From NCBI GenBank assembly GCA_016177575.1, contig JACOVA010000089.1, positions 1 through 37,782 of the forward strand: a stretch of DNA of 37,782 nucleotides, written 5' to 3'. The notes under the pieces are model-generated. The model did not search any database and had not been told where the DNA came from. It saw only the letters and a program-made list of their open reading frames with translations. Position 1 is the first letter of the stretch. Every line of letters starts with the position of its first letter. The position numbers and the translations under genes are program-made. The DNA comes from Betaproteobacteria bacterium. GTDB lineage: Bacteria; Pseudomonadota; Gammaproteobacteria; Burkholderiales; SG8-39. This document shows, one piece after another, positions 27,041 through 36,118 of the stretch.

Positions 27041-28399
27041 ATGCGGTTCGGTCGCTCTCGGACAGGATTCTGCCAATCGGCCGCATTGCTGGCGGGGCTC
27101 TGTGCTGCGCTCCTCCTGCCGCTGCCGGCCCGAGGCGAGACGCTGCTGGAAGCGTACCGGCTCGCCGTCGAGAACGACCCGAAGTACCGCGCCGCCAGGG
27201 CCGAGTCCCTGGCAGCCGGCACGGCGATCGACCAGGCGCGCGCGGGATTCCTGCCGCAGGTGCGGTTCGACCTTGAGCGCACCGAGACGCGACAGAGGAT
27301 CCTGAAGAGCGAAAACCCCATCTTCGGTGCCGGGATCACGAACTTTCCGACCGACAACGAGACGCTGTCGGTGAATCAGCCGATCTTCCGCAAGGACGTC
27401 ATCGAGCGTTTCGCGCAGGCGAAGGCAGTGGTCAGGCAGGCCGAGTTCACGCTGCTGGCCGCCGAACAGGATCTGCTGCTTCGCACCGCCGCGGCTTATC
27501 TCGTGGTGCTTGCCGCAACCGACAGTCAGGCGCTCGCCCGGGCCGAGCGGGAGGCCGTCGGCAAGGCGCTCGACCTGGCGCGCGAGAAGCTCGCGATAGG
27601 CCTGGGCACCATCGTCAACCAGCACGACGCTGCAGCGCGCTACGCGGTGACGCAGGCGCGCGAGCTCGAGGCGCAGTACAGACTGCACGATGCGCGCCAG
27701 GGCTTGCGCGAGATCACCGGCCGGCTGATCGAGAAGGTGCAGAGGTTGCGCGAGGAATTTACGCTCGAGACGCCGGAGCCGGCGCGCGTCGATCGCTGGC
27801 TCGCATCGGCGTCCGAGCAGAACCTGGTCCTGCGGGCGAAGCGCGAGGCGGTCGAGGTTGCGCGACAGGAAGTCGAGCGCCAGCGCGCCGGTCACTTTCC
27901 CAGCCTCAACCTCGTGCTCAATCACAACCGGCGCGATGCCGGCAGCACGCTGTTCGGCGGCGGCAGCGAAGTCGAGACCACCGACCTCACGCTGCGCTTG
28001 AGCGTGCCGATTTTCGAGGGCGGACTCACCAGCGCGGTGACGCAGGAGGCGGCCCACCGCTATCAAAAGTCGCGCGAAGAGCTCGAACAGGAACGCCGCG
28101 CCGTCGAGCGCGCGACGCGCGCCGCCTTCGAGGGTACGCTGGTCGGCGTGAGCCTGGTGCGGGCTCTCAGGCAATCGGTCATCTCGCAGCAAAGCGCGCT
28201 GGAAGCGAAGGAAGAGGGCCACAGGTCGGGACTGTTCACACTGCTGCCGGTGCTGGATGCGCAGCGCGATCTATACCTCGCCAAGCGCGACTTCGCGCAA
28301 TCGCGCTACGAATACCTGCTCACGCGCCTGAGGCTCAAGCAGGCCGCGGGCATGCTTTCCGAAGCGGACCTGGTGAGCCTCGGCGCGGCGCTCCAGTAA
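27041..28399 (+). CDS. TolC-family outer-membrane factor
   Basis: The protein is 452 residues, the usual TolC-family length. An N-terminal signal peptide (about residues 1-33, ending PLPARGE) is followed by TLLEAYRLAVENDPKYRAA, the typical opening of the first outer-membrane efflux repeat. Two long helical repeats follow, at about 35-235 and 245-445. The second contains FPSLNLVLNHNRRDAG and LRLSVPIFEGGLTSAV, the family's strand and P-I-F-x-G-G turn. It should form a trimeric channel through the outer membrane and periplasm. It starts with ATG 6 bases after the adaptor. Being fixed inside this cluster, it is probably dedicated to this system rather than a general TolC. Confidence 0.93.
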   Translation: MRFGRSRTGFCQSAALLAGLCAALLLPLPARGETLLEAYRLAVENDPKYRAARAESLAAGTAIDQARAGFLPQVRFDLERTETRQRILKSENPIFGAGITNFPTDNETLSVNQPIFRKDVIERFAQAKAVVRQAEFTLLAAEQDLLLRTAAAYLVVLAATDSQALARAEREAVGKALDLAREKLAIGLGTIVNQHDAAARYAVTQARELEAQYRLHDARQGLREITGRLIEKVQRLREEFTLETPEPARVDRWLASASEQNLVLRAKREAVEVARQEVERQRAGHFPSLNLVLNHNRRDAGSTLFGGGSEVETTDLTLRLSVPIFEGGLTSAVTQEAAHRYQKSREELEQERRAVERATRAAFEGTLVGVSLVRALRQSVISQQSALEAKEEGHRSGLFTLLPVLDAQRDLYLAKRDFAQSRYEYLLTRLRLKQAAGMLSEADLVSLGAALQ

Positions 28400-28411
28400 C
28401 AGGACTTTCGC

Positions 28412-30280
28412 TTGGCGGAAAAAGACGGCATAGCCCTGATCACCGACGCCCGGCGGGCGGCGGGCGACGCCGATGCATTCGAGTCCGAGCTCTGGGCGCG
28501 GCTCGCCCATGCCGCGGACGCTCGCAGCTTTGCCGCGGGCTGGCTGGAAATCCAGTGCCGCGCGCTCGATGGTGTCATCAGGGGCGTCGTCGTCCTGCGC
28601 GCCTCGGAGGCGGCAGCCTTCGCGCCTGTCGCCGTATGGCCCGAGGCGATCGAAGGCAGCCCGAAGCTCGCCGCGGTCGTTGAGCGCGCGCTGCAGCAGC
28701 GGCGCGTCGCGGTGGACGGCGCCAAGCGCGCCGCGCGGCGGCAGGACCCGGTCTTCGTCGCCCACCCGATCCTTGTCGACGACGAGCTCTACGGCGCCGC
28801 GGCGCTTGAGCTCGAGGGCCGCCCCGAGTCGGCGCTGCGCGAGCTGGTGCAGCGCTTGGGCTGGGGCATCGGCTGGCTGGAAGCGCTCGCCCGCCGCAAG
28901 ACGTTCACCAGCAAGGCGCGGCTGGTCACGGTGCTCGAGCTGATCGCGACGGCGCTGCAGCACGACCGCTTTCAGGCCGCCGCTACGGCGGTGGCCACCG
29001 AGCTCGCCACGACCTTCGGCTGCGAGCGGGTCAGCATCGGTTTCATGAAGGGCCGCCACATCTACGTGCGGGCGCTTTCCCATAGCGCCGCATTTTCCAA
29101 GAAGACCAATCTGATCCGCGCGCTCGAGGGCGCCATGGACGAGGCCGCGGATCAGCTCGCAACGGTGATATTCCCTCCGCGCAAGGACGGGCCGTTCCAG
29201 GTCACGCGCGCGCATGCCGAGCTCCTCCAGCAGCACGGAACCGGCGCGGTGTGCACGGTCCCCCTGACCGCAGGGGCGAGCGTGCTCGGCGCACTGGTGC
29301 TGGAATTGCCGGCCGGCTCGGAGTTCGATGTCCGGACGGTGGAGCTCTACGAGCATGCCGCCCTGCTGGTCGGCCCGGTGCTCGATGTCAAGCGCAAGGA
29401 AGACCGCTGGCTGGCGCAGAAAGCGCTGGACAGCATGGCGACGCTGCTGCGGCGCCTGGCGGGCCCGCGCCACGTCGCCCTGAAAATGTGGACGCTGCTC
29501 GCTGCACTGACGATCGCGTTTTTCGCCATTGTCGACGGCGACTACATGGTCACAGCGGATGCGAACCTCGAGGGCACGGTGCAGCGCGCGATCACCGCGG
29601 CGATGCACGGTTACGTCATCGAGGCGCGCGCGCGCGCGGGCGACATCGTGCGCAAGGGCGATCTGCTTGCCGCCCTGGATGACCGTGACCTGCGCCTCGA
29701 GCGCCAGAAGCTGGTGAGCCAGGGCGCCCAGCAGGAGGGCGAGCGCAGGCAGGCGGTCGCGGAGGGCAACCGCGCACGCGCGCGTATCCTGGAAGCGCAG
29801 GCCGGGCAAGTGCAGGCGCAGATCGCTCTGGTCGACGAGCAAATCGCGCGCACGCGGCTGCTCGCGCCGTTCGACGCGGTTGTCGTCAAGGGCGATCTCA
29901 GCCAGTCGCTCGGCGCCGCCGTCGAGCGCGGCAACGCGCTGTTCGAGGTCGCGCCGCTGGACACCTACCGCGTCATCATGAAGGTGGACGAGCGCGACAT
30001 CACCGCTGTCTCGGTAGGCCAGACCGGCCGCCTCGCGCTGACCAGCATGCCGAACGAGGAAATCGCTCTGGTGGTCGAGAAGATCACTCCGGTCTCCGTC
30101 GTCGACGAGGGCCGGAATTACTTTCGCGTCGAAGCGGTGGCGAAAGGCGCGAGCGAAAAGCTGCGCCCGGGCATGGAAGGGGTGGGAAAGATCCAGGTCG
30201 AGGAGCGCAAGCTGATCTGGATCTGGACTCACAAGCTCGTGCACTGGGTGCGCATGTGGATCTGGTCCTGGTGGCCGTAA
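28412..30280 (+). CDS. GAF domain - TM - HlyD adaptor fusion
   Basis: The protein is 622 residues. Residues 1-160 form an alpha/beta region of unclear family, and about 173-327 match a GAF domain (ATELATTFGCERVSIGFMKG, then CTVPLTAGASVLGALVLEL). One transmembrane helix (about 358-376, MWTLLAALTIAFFAIVDGDY) precedes a HlyD-like periplasmic part with lipoyl halves (GYVIEARARAGDIVRKGDLL and TRLLAPFDAVVVKGDLSQSL) around a short coiled coil. The GAF domain should be cytoplasmic, so the protein may sense a ligand or dock a partner across the membrane. The C-terminus is strikingly aromatic (HWVRMWIWSWWP). TTG is chosen as start because CAGGA lies 7 bases upstream and no better start keeps the domain. 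Confidence 0.85.
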   Translation: MAEKDGIALITDARRAAGDADAFESELWARLAHAADARSFAAGWLEIQCRALDGVIRGVVVLRASEAAAFAPVAVWPEAIEGSPKLAAVVERALQQRRVAVDGAKRAARRQDPVFVAHPILVDDELYGAAALELEGRPESALRELVQRLGWGIGWLEALARRKTFTSKARLVTVLELIATALQHDRFQAAATAVATELATTFGCERVSIGFMKGRHIYVRALSHSAAFSKKTNLIRALEGAMDEAADQLATVIFPPRKDGPFQVTRAHAELLQQHGTGAVCTVPLTAGASVLGALVLELPAGSEFDVRTVELYEHAALLVGPVLDVKRKEDRWLAQKALDSMATLLRRLAGPRHVALKMWTLLAALTIAFFAIVDGDYMVTADANLEGTVQRAITAAMHGYVIEARARAGDIVRKGDLLAALDDRDLRLERQKLVSQGAQQEGERRQAVAEGNRARARILEAQAGQVQAQIALVDEQIARTRLLAPFDAVVVKGDLSQSLGAAVERGNALFEVAPLDTYRVIMKVDERDITAVSVGQTGRLALTSMPNEEIALVVEKITPVSVVDEGRNYFRVEAVAKGASEKLRPGMEGVGKIQVEERKLIWIWTHKLVHWVRMWIWSWWP

Positions 30281-30293
30281 CCCCGCGCCGGCC

Positions 30294-32441
30294 GTGAGCG
30301 ACGCGCTGTTCAGCCCTTCGTGGTACCGGGTCGCGGCGCTCAAGCCGCGCATCCGCGCGCACGCCCGGATTCTGCGCCAGTCATTCCGCGACGAGGTCTG
30401 GTTCGTTCTGCAGGATCACGCCGCGGAGCGCTCGCACCGCTTTTCGCCGGCCGCCTACCATTTCATCGGGCTGATGGATGGCGAGCGAACCGTGCAGGAG
30501 ATCTGGAACGCGGCAAGCGCGTACCTGGGCGATGAGGCTCCCACGCAGGAAGAAGTGATCCGCCTGCTCGGGCAGCTGCACGCAGCCGACGCGCTGCTGT
30601 GCGACGTGCCGCCCGACAGCATGGAGGTGTTCAGGCGGCACCAGCGGCACGAGCGCATGCTGTGGCGGCGCAGGCTCTGGACGCCCCTGGCGCTGCGTTT
30701 CCCGCTGTTCGATCCGGACCGCTTCCTCGCGCGAACGCTGCCATGGGTGCAGCCGCTGCTGGGCTGGTTTGGCATGCTCCTGTGGCTGGCGGTGGTGGGC
30801 ACCGGCGCGGTGCTGGCGGCCTCCCACTGGACCGACCTGACCGAGGACATCACCGATCGCGTCCTCGACCCCCAGAACCTCGCGCTGCTCTGGCTCGTGT
30901 ACCCCGTAGTCAAGGCTCTGCACGAGTTGGGGCACGCATACGCGGCCCGGAAATGGGGCGGGGAAGTGCACGAAATCGGCATCATGCTGCTGGTATTGAC
31001 GCCGGTCCCGTATGTCGACGCCTCCTCTGCATGGGGCTTCAGGGACAAGCGCAAGCGCATCGTCGTCGGCGCCGCGGGCATCGCGGTGGAGCTGTTCCTC
31101 GGGGCGCTCGCGCTGTTCGTCTGGCTCGCCGTCGAACCCGGGGCGGTGCGGGCCATCGCCTACAACGTGATGCTGATCAGCGGCGTATCCACGCTTCTGT
31201 TCAATGGCAATCCGCTGCTTCGCTTCGACGGCTACTACGTTCTGGCCGACGCCATCGAGATCCCCAATCTCGGGCAGCGGTCCAACCAGTACCTCGGTTA
31301 TCTTTTCCAGCGCTACGTTCTCGGCGTCGCCGATGCCGAGTCCCCGGCACATTCAACGGGGGAGCGCTGCTGGATGGTTCTGTACGGCATCGGATCGTTC
31401 CTGTACCGCGTTTTCATCATGTTCGTGATCGTGCTGTTCATCGCCGGAAAGTTTTTCGTCGTCGGGATCCTGCTCGCGATCTGGGCCGTGGCGACGCAGG
31501 TGGTGACCCCGGTCGGCAAGAGCCTTTCGTTTCTGCTCGGCAACCCCAATCTGCGGCGCAAGCGCGGGCGGGCGCTCGCGACCAGCGCCTTTCTCGCGCT
31601 CGCCGTTGGCGGCCTGATCTTCGCCGTCCCGGCGCCGAGCTGGACGCGCACCGAGGGCGTCATCTGGGTGCCCGAGGAAGCGCAGGTGCGGGCTGGCGCG
31701 GAGGGCTTCATTGAACGGCTGCTGGCGCCGGTCGACGGCGAAGTCCGGCGCGGCGAGCCGCTCATCCAGGCCGAGGAGCCGTTCCTTGCGACACGCGTCG
31801 CGATGCTGATCGCGCAGGTGGAGGAACTGAGCGCAAAATACGATGCGTTGCTGCCCTCGGACCGGGTGCAAGCGGCAATGGTCCGCGAGCAAATGACCGC
31901 CGCGCGTGCGAATCTGCAGCGCGCCCGCGAGCGCGAGGCGGAACTGATTTTCCGCAGCCCCGCCAGCGGCCGGTTCATCGTGCCGAGGGCTGCGGACCTT
32001 CCCGGCCGCTTCGTCAACAAAGGCCAGCTCGTCGGCTACGTGGTCGAGCCCGGAGAACTTACGGCGCGCGTGGCATTGGTGCAGGACGACATTGCGATGG
32101 TGCGACAGGACACCCGGAGCGTCGAAGTCATGCTCGCGGGTTGGGGTGCGCGTCCTGTTCCAGCGCAAATCCGCCGCGAGGTGCCCGGGGCTTCGCTGCA
32201 ATTGCCGACCGCGGCATTGGGAAGCGCCGGAGGCGGCCCGATCGCGGTCGACCCCCGCGACACGCAGGGCGTGACGGCGCTCAGGCAGATTTTCCAGCTT
32301 GAATTGACCCTGCCCGTCGAAGTGCGCTCTGAATACCTCGGTGCGCGCGTGTTCGTGCGCTTCGATCACGGCTTCGAGCCGGCGGGATTCCAGCTGTACC
32401 GCGCCCTCAGGCGGCTGCTGCTGAGGCAGTTCAATGTCTGA
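30294..32441 (+). CDS. PqqD-like / M50 metalloprotease / HlyD fusion membrane protein
   Basis: The protein is 715 residues. Residues 30-105 resemble a PqqD-like winged helix (RFSPAAYHFIGLMDGERTVQ). A multi-pass membrane part (about 145-445) carries the M50/site-2 protease signature H210-E-L-G-H214 and the later N306-P-L-L-R-F-D312-G motif, so all three zinc ligands are present. From about 450 a periplasmic HlyD-like part follows, with lipoyl halves (EGFIERLLAPVDGEVRRGEP and FRSPASGRFIVPRAADLPGR) around a coiled coil. The end (ARVFVRFDHGFEPAGFQLYR) is typical of the COG1994 putative peptide zinc metalloproteases. PqqD-type domains bind leader peptides in other systems, so this one may recognise the substrate. 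That is inference, as is cleavage. The start is GTG, 13 bases after the GAF-HlyD gene, with a weak ribosome site. Confidence 0.85.
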   Translation: MSDALFSPSWYRVAALKPRIRAHARILRQSFRDEVWFVLQDHAAERSHRFSPAAYHFIGLMDGERTVQEIWNAASAYLGDEAPTQEEVIRLLGQLHAADALLCDVPPDSMEVFRRHQRHERMLWRRRLWTPLALRFPLFDPDRFLARTLPWVQPLLGWFGMLLWLAVVGTGAVLAASHWTDLTEDITDRVLDPQNLALLWLVYPVVKALHELGHAYAARKWGGEVHEIGIMLLVLTPVPYVDASSAWGFRDKRKRIVVGAAGIAVELFLGALALFVWLAVEPGAVRAIAYNVMLISGVSTLLFNGNPLLRFDGYYVLADAIEIPNLGQRSNQYLGYLFQRYVLGVADAESPAHSTGERCWMVLYGIGSFLYRVFIMFVIVLFIAGKFFVVGILLAIWAVATQVVTPVGKSLSFLLGNPNLRRKRGRALATSAFLALAVGGLIFAVPAPSWTRTEGVIWVPEEAQVRAGAEGFIERLLAPVDGEVRRGEPLIQAEEPFLATRVAMLIAQVEELSAKYDALLPSDRVQAAMVREQMTAARANLQRAREREAELIFRSPASGRFIVPRAADLPGRFVNKGQLVGYVVEPGELTARVALVQDDIAMVRQDTRSVEVMLAGWGARPVPAQIRREVPGASLQLPTAALGSAGGGPIAVDPRDTQGVTALRQIFQLELTLPVEVRSEYLGARVFVRFDHGFEPAGFQLYRALRRLLLRQFNV

Positions 32442-34428
32442 CACCGCCGTTCTGCGACCGGGGATCGCGCTCGGCCCGTATCCGCAGCGCGAGGACTTGC
32501 GCGACAGCTGGCTCGATCGCGCTGCAGCCAGCCTGGGGGGGTTCATCCGGCAGCGCGCCTACGGGCGAAGCCCGGGTCACCGGGCGTTTCTCGCGCTCGT
32601 GAACGCAGAGGGGCAGCGCCTGTCCGAACTGGCCGACCCTGCGATCAGGGACCGTGTGCCCGAACTCAGGCGGCGTCTCTACAGCGAGGGTCTGCAGGAA
32701 GCGCTCGTGGCGCGCACGTTCGCCATCGTGCGGGAGATCGCAGGGCGCCGCCTGGGCATGCGGCCGTTCGACGTGCAGCTGCTGGGCGGGCGCGTGATGC
32801 TCGAGGGCAAGATCGCCGAAATGGAGACAGGCGAAGGAAAGACTCTTGCGGCGACCCTGCCGGCCTGCGCTGCCGCGCTTGCGGGCATCCCTGTGCATAT
32901 CGTGACCGTCAACGACTTTCTGGTCATGCGCGATGCGGCATGGATGAATCCCATATACAAGTTCTTCGGCCTCAGCGTCGGCACCATCACCGAAGGCATG
33001 ACCCCCGAGGCGCGGCGTTCGGCATACGCCTGCGACATCACCTACGGCACGAACAAGCAGGTGGTCTTCGATTATCTCAAGGATCGTCTGATGCTCGGCC
33101 GGGACGCGCGGCCGATGCACCTTCAGATGGAGGGGCTGCACGCAGAACACGGGCGCGCGCGCCGCCTGCTGCTGCGCGGTCTGTGTTTCGTCATCGTGGA
33201 CGAAGCCGACAGCGTGCTGATCGACGAAGCACGTACGCCGCTGATCATCTCGAATGTCGGGGATTCGAGCCAGGAAGAGAGGGTCTATACCGAGGCCGTT
33301 GCCATTGCGCGCCAGCTGACCACCGGCGTGGATTTCTCCATTCGACCCCGCGAGCATGACGTCGAGCTTAGCGAGCGCGGGCGGCACCGCGCGACCGAGC
33401 TGGCGGAGCCCTACGGGGGCGTGTGGATGGGGCCGCGGCGGCGCGAGGAACTGATGCGGCGCGCGCTGTCCGCGCTGTACCTGTTTCAGCGCGACAAGCA
33501 GTATCTGGTGCGCGGCGGCAAGGTGCAGATCGTGGACGAATACACGGGCCGGGTAATGCCGGACCGGTCCTGGGAGCGCGGGCTGCATCAGATGATCGAG
33601 GCAAAAGAGGGGTGCGCGATCACCGGCCAGCAGGAGACGCTGGCGCGGATCAGCTACCAGCGGTTTTTCCGCCGCTATCTGCGCGTCGCAGGAATGACTG
33701 GCACTGCGAGGGAGGTGGCGCGCGAGCTCTGGGCGGTTTACCGCCTGCCGGTGGTCTCGATACCGACCAATCGACCGGTGCGGCGCCGGCGCTTGCCCGA
33801 CGAGGTCTACATCACTGCCGAGGAGAAGTGGGCGGCCATTGTCGAAACGCTGCGCCGTTTTCAGGCCGAAGGCCGTCCGGTTCTCGTCGGCACCCGCTCG
33901 GTCTCCGCCTCCGAGCATTTGAGCGAGCTGCTTTCGGCCGGCGGGCTGGCGCACCAGGTGTTGAACGCGCGCCAGGATCAGGAAGAAGCCGAAGTGATCG
34001 GCAGGGCGGGAGAGCGGGGCCGTATCACGGTCGCCACCAACATGGCGGGCCGGGGCACGGACATCCGGCTCGCCCCGGGCGTGGCCGAGCTGGGCGGCCT
34101 GCACGTGCTCGCCACCGAGCGCCACGATGCCCGCCGCATCGACCGGCAGCTGTTTGGGCGCGGCGGACGGCAGGGCGATCCCGGCAGCTTCCAGGTCATC
34201 GTCTCCCTCGAGGACGAAATCGTGCACGAGTACTTCAAAGGGCATGCCGTGCGGCTGGGCAGGCTGTTCCTGCGGGGCGGCAGGCCCTTCCCGCATTGGC
34301 TGGGCCGATTGCTCGTCGGCATCGCGCAGCGCGGCGCGGAGCGGCACCACGGCCGCGCCCGCCGCGAGCTGCTGCGCATCGACGAGCAGCTGAGCGATTT
34401 GCTCGCCTTCACCGGACGAGGCGAATAG
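32434..34428 (+). CDS. Short SecA-like preprotein translocase ATPase (SecA paralogue)
   Basis: The protein is 664 residues, against about 900 for housekeeping SecA. It keeps Walker A (G133-E-G-K-T137), DEAD (256-259) followed by SVLIDEARTPLIIS, a reduced preprotein-binding region, GMTGTA, NMAGRGTDI (536-544) and GRGGRQGD (575-582). All parts of the two-lobed motor are therefore present. It stops soon after motif VI, so the helical scaffold/wing region is mostly lost and the C-terminal zinc-binding tail is absent. An extra stretch of roughly 25 residues lies between FDYLKDRL and the DEAD motif. Its ATG overlaps the stop of the M50 gene (ATGTCTGA), a sign of translational coupling. It probably drives export of the giant protein, with or without SecYEG. 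The housekeeping secA should be elsewhere in the genome. Confidence 0.9.
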   Translation: MSDTAVLRPGIALGPYPQREDLRDSWLDRAAASLGGFIRQRAYGRSPGHRAFLALVNAEGQRLSELADPAIRDRVPELRRRLYSEGLQEALVARTFAIVREIAGRRLGMRPFDVQLLGGRVMLEGKIAEMETGEGKTLAATLPACAAALAGIPVHIVTVNDFLVMRDAAWMNPIYKFFGLSVGTITEGMTPEARRSAYACDITYGTNKQVVFDYLKDRLMLGRDARPMHLQMEGLHAEHGRARRLLLRGLCFVIVDEADSVLIDEARTPLIISNVGDSSQEERVYTEAVAIARQLTTGVDFSIRPREHDVELSERGRHRATELAEPYGGVWMGPRRREELMRRALSALYLFQRDKQYLVRGGKVQIVDEYTGRVMPDRSWERGLHQMIEAKEGCAITGQQETLARISYQRFFRRYLRVAGMTGTAREVARELWAVYRLPVVSIPTNRPVRRRRLPDEVYITAEEKWAAIVETLRRFQAEGRPVLVGTRSVSASEHLSELLSAGGLAHQVLNARQDQEEAEVIGRAGERGRITVATNMAGRGTDIRLAPGVAELGGLHVLATERHDARRIDRQLFGRGGRQGDPGSFQVIVSLEDEIVHEYFKGHAVRLGRLFLRGGRPFPHWLGRLLVGIAQRGAERHHGRARRELLRIDEQLSDLLAFTGRGE

Positions 34429-34462
34429 CGGCGCCCTGCGCTGCGGCCGATGCGGCGATGGC

Positions 34463-34505
34463 TTGACCGCGGTCAAGGCTTCACGTTCAGCGCGTCTTCG
34501 ACAAT
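34463..34505 (+). promoter_or_regulatory. FNR/ANR-type box with -10-like hexamer upstream of fhs
   Basis: TTGACCGCGGTCAA at 34463-34476 is a perfect palindrome matching the FNR-family pattern TTGAY-N4-RTCAA. It extends to 16 bases with the flanking C and G. GACAAT at 34500-34505 lies 23 bases further on, which places the box near -41.5 for a start at about 34511, the usual class II activation geometry. The regulator could be FNR, ANR or DNR. Regulation is inferred from sequence alone. Confidence 0.6.
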
Positions 34506-34539
34506 TCGGCCTCCGAAAAAGCAGGCGAGGAGAACCACC

Positions 34540-36110
34540 ATGCCCTCCGACATCGAGATCGCCCAGGCAGCGAAGCTGCAGCGCATTGCCAGGGTGGCAC
34601 AGGAGAAGCTCGGCATCGCCGAGGAGCACCTCGAGCCCTACGGCCATTACAAGGCCAAGATCTCGCTCGAATACCTCGAAACGCTGAAAGACCGGAAGGA
34701 CGGCAAGCTCGTTCTGGTGACGGCGATGACGCCGACGCCGGCGGGCGAGGGCAAGACCACCACCACGGTCGGCCTGGGCGACGCGCTCAATCATATCGGC
34801 AAGAGGGCGATGATCTGCCTGCGCGAGCCATCGCTCGGGCCCGTGTTCGGCATCAAGGGCGGAGCTGCCGGGGGCGGCTACGCGCAGGTGGTGCCGATGG
34901 AGGACATCAACCTGCACTTCACCGGCGATTTCTCCGCCATCGGGCTCGCCAACAACCTGCTGGCGGCGATGATCGACAACCACATCCACCACGGCAACGA
35001 GCTCGGCATCGACCCGCGGCGCATCCAGTGGCGGCGCGCGGTCGACATGAACGACCGCGCGCTGCGCGACATCGTGGTCGCGCTCGGCGGCACGGCGAAC
35101 GGCTATCCGCGCGAGGACGGCTTCGACATCGTGGTGGCCTCCGAGGTGATGGCGATCTTCTGCCTCGCGACGTCGCACGAGGACCTGAAGAAGCGCCTCG
35201 GCAACATCGTCGTCGGCTACACGCGCGCCCTCAAGCCGGTCACCGCCAAGGAGCTGCAGGCGCACGGTGCGATGACCGTGCTGCTCAAGGATGCGCTGGC
35301 GCCGAACTCAAGCTGGTCGACTACTGCGTCACCGAGGCCGGGTTCGGCGCCGACCTCGGCGCCGAGAAGTTCCTCGACATCAAGTGCCGCAAGACCGGCA
35401 TGATGCCGAGCGCCACGGTGATCGTGGCCACGATCCGGGCGCTCAAGTACCACGGCGGCGTCGACATCAAGGAGGTCAACAAGGAGAACCTCGCCGCCCT
35501 GGAGAAGGGGCTCGCCAACCTCGAGCGGCACGTCGACAACGTGGCCAACGTCTACGGGATTCCATGCGTGGTGTCGTTCAACCGCTTCACCTTCGACACC
35601 CGGGCGGAGATCGAGCTGGTGAAGTCGCGGATGGAGAAGCTCGGCGCGCCGTTCGTGCTCGCCACGCATTGGGCGGACGGCGGCAAGGGCGCCGCAGAGC
35701 TCGCGCGGGTGGTGGTCGGGCTGTGCGGCCGGTCCTCGAAGCCGCGCTTCGTCTACGATGATGCCGATCCGCTGTGGGAGAAGATGGAGAAGATCGCGAA
35801 GAAGGTGTACCGCGCCAGCGAGCTCACCGCGGATGCGAAAGTGCGCGCCCAGATCAAGCAGCTGCAGGACTCCGGCTACGGCCACTACCCGATCTGCATG
35901 GCCAAGACGCAGTACTCGTTCTCCGCGGACGCGAAGGTGCGCGCGGCGCCGTCGAACTACACCATCAACGTGCGCGACGTGCGCCTCGCTGCGGGCGCGG
36001 AGTTCGTGGTGCCGATCCTCGGCGACGTCATGACCATGCCGGGCCTGTCCAGGGTGCCCTCGGCGACCAAGATCGATTTCGTCGACGGTAAGGTGGTGGG
36101 CTTGTTCTAG
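34540..36110 (+). pseudogene. fhs: Formate-tetrahydrofolate ligase with internal deletion
   Basis: Fhs makes 10-formyl-THF from formate, THF and ATP. The first 256 residues (34540-35307) are a clear Fhs N-terminus with the ATP loop P67-A-G-E-G-K72-T and [20 protein letters not shown]. The frame then changes, and [20 protein letters not shown] continues from 35310 to the stop at 36110. The roughly 34 residues normally between DALxPN and LKL, including the conserved HGGPFANIAHGCNS segment, are missing. A loss of 103 bases would restore both the frame and a normal length of 557 residues. As written the product is truncated and inactive. The cause could be a true deletion or an assembly error. 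ATG at 34540 follows GAGGAGA at 34527-34533. terC follows 8 bases after the stop. Confidence 0.9.
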
Positions 36111-36118
36111 AATAGGAA

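Noticed and set aside
26249-34428. An ordinary type I secretion or RND efflux operon
   Set aside because: An adaptor and a TolC protein are present, but no ABC ATPase/permease or RND pump is encoded in the window. The only motor motifs are those of a SecA-like protein.
32431-35265. A 944-residue minus-strand open frame
   Set aside because: It lies opposite the SecA-like and fhs genes, both of which have conserved motifs on the plus strand. No motif is seen in the antisense product.
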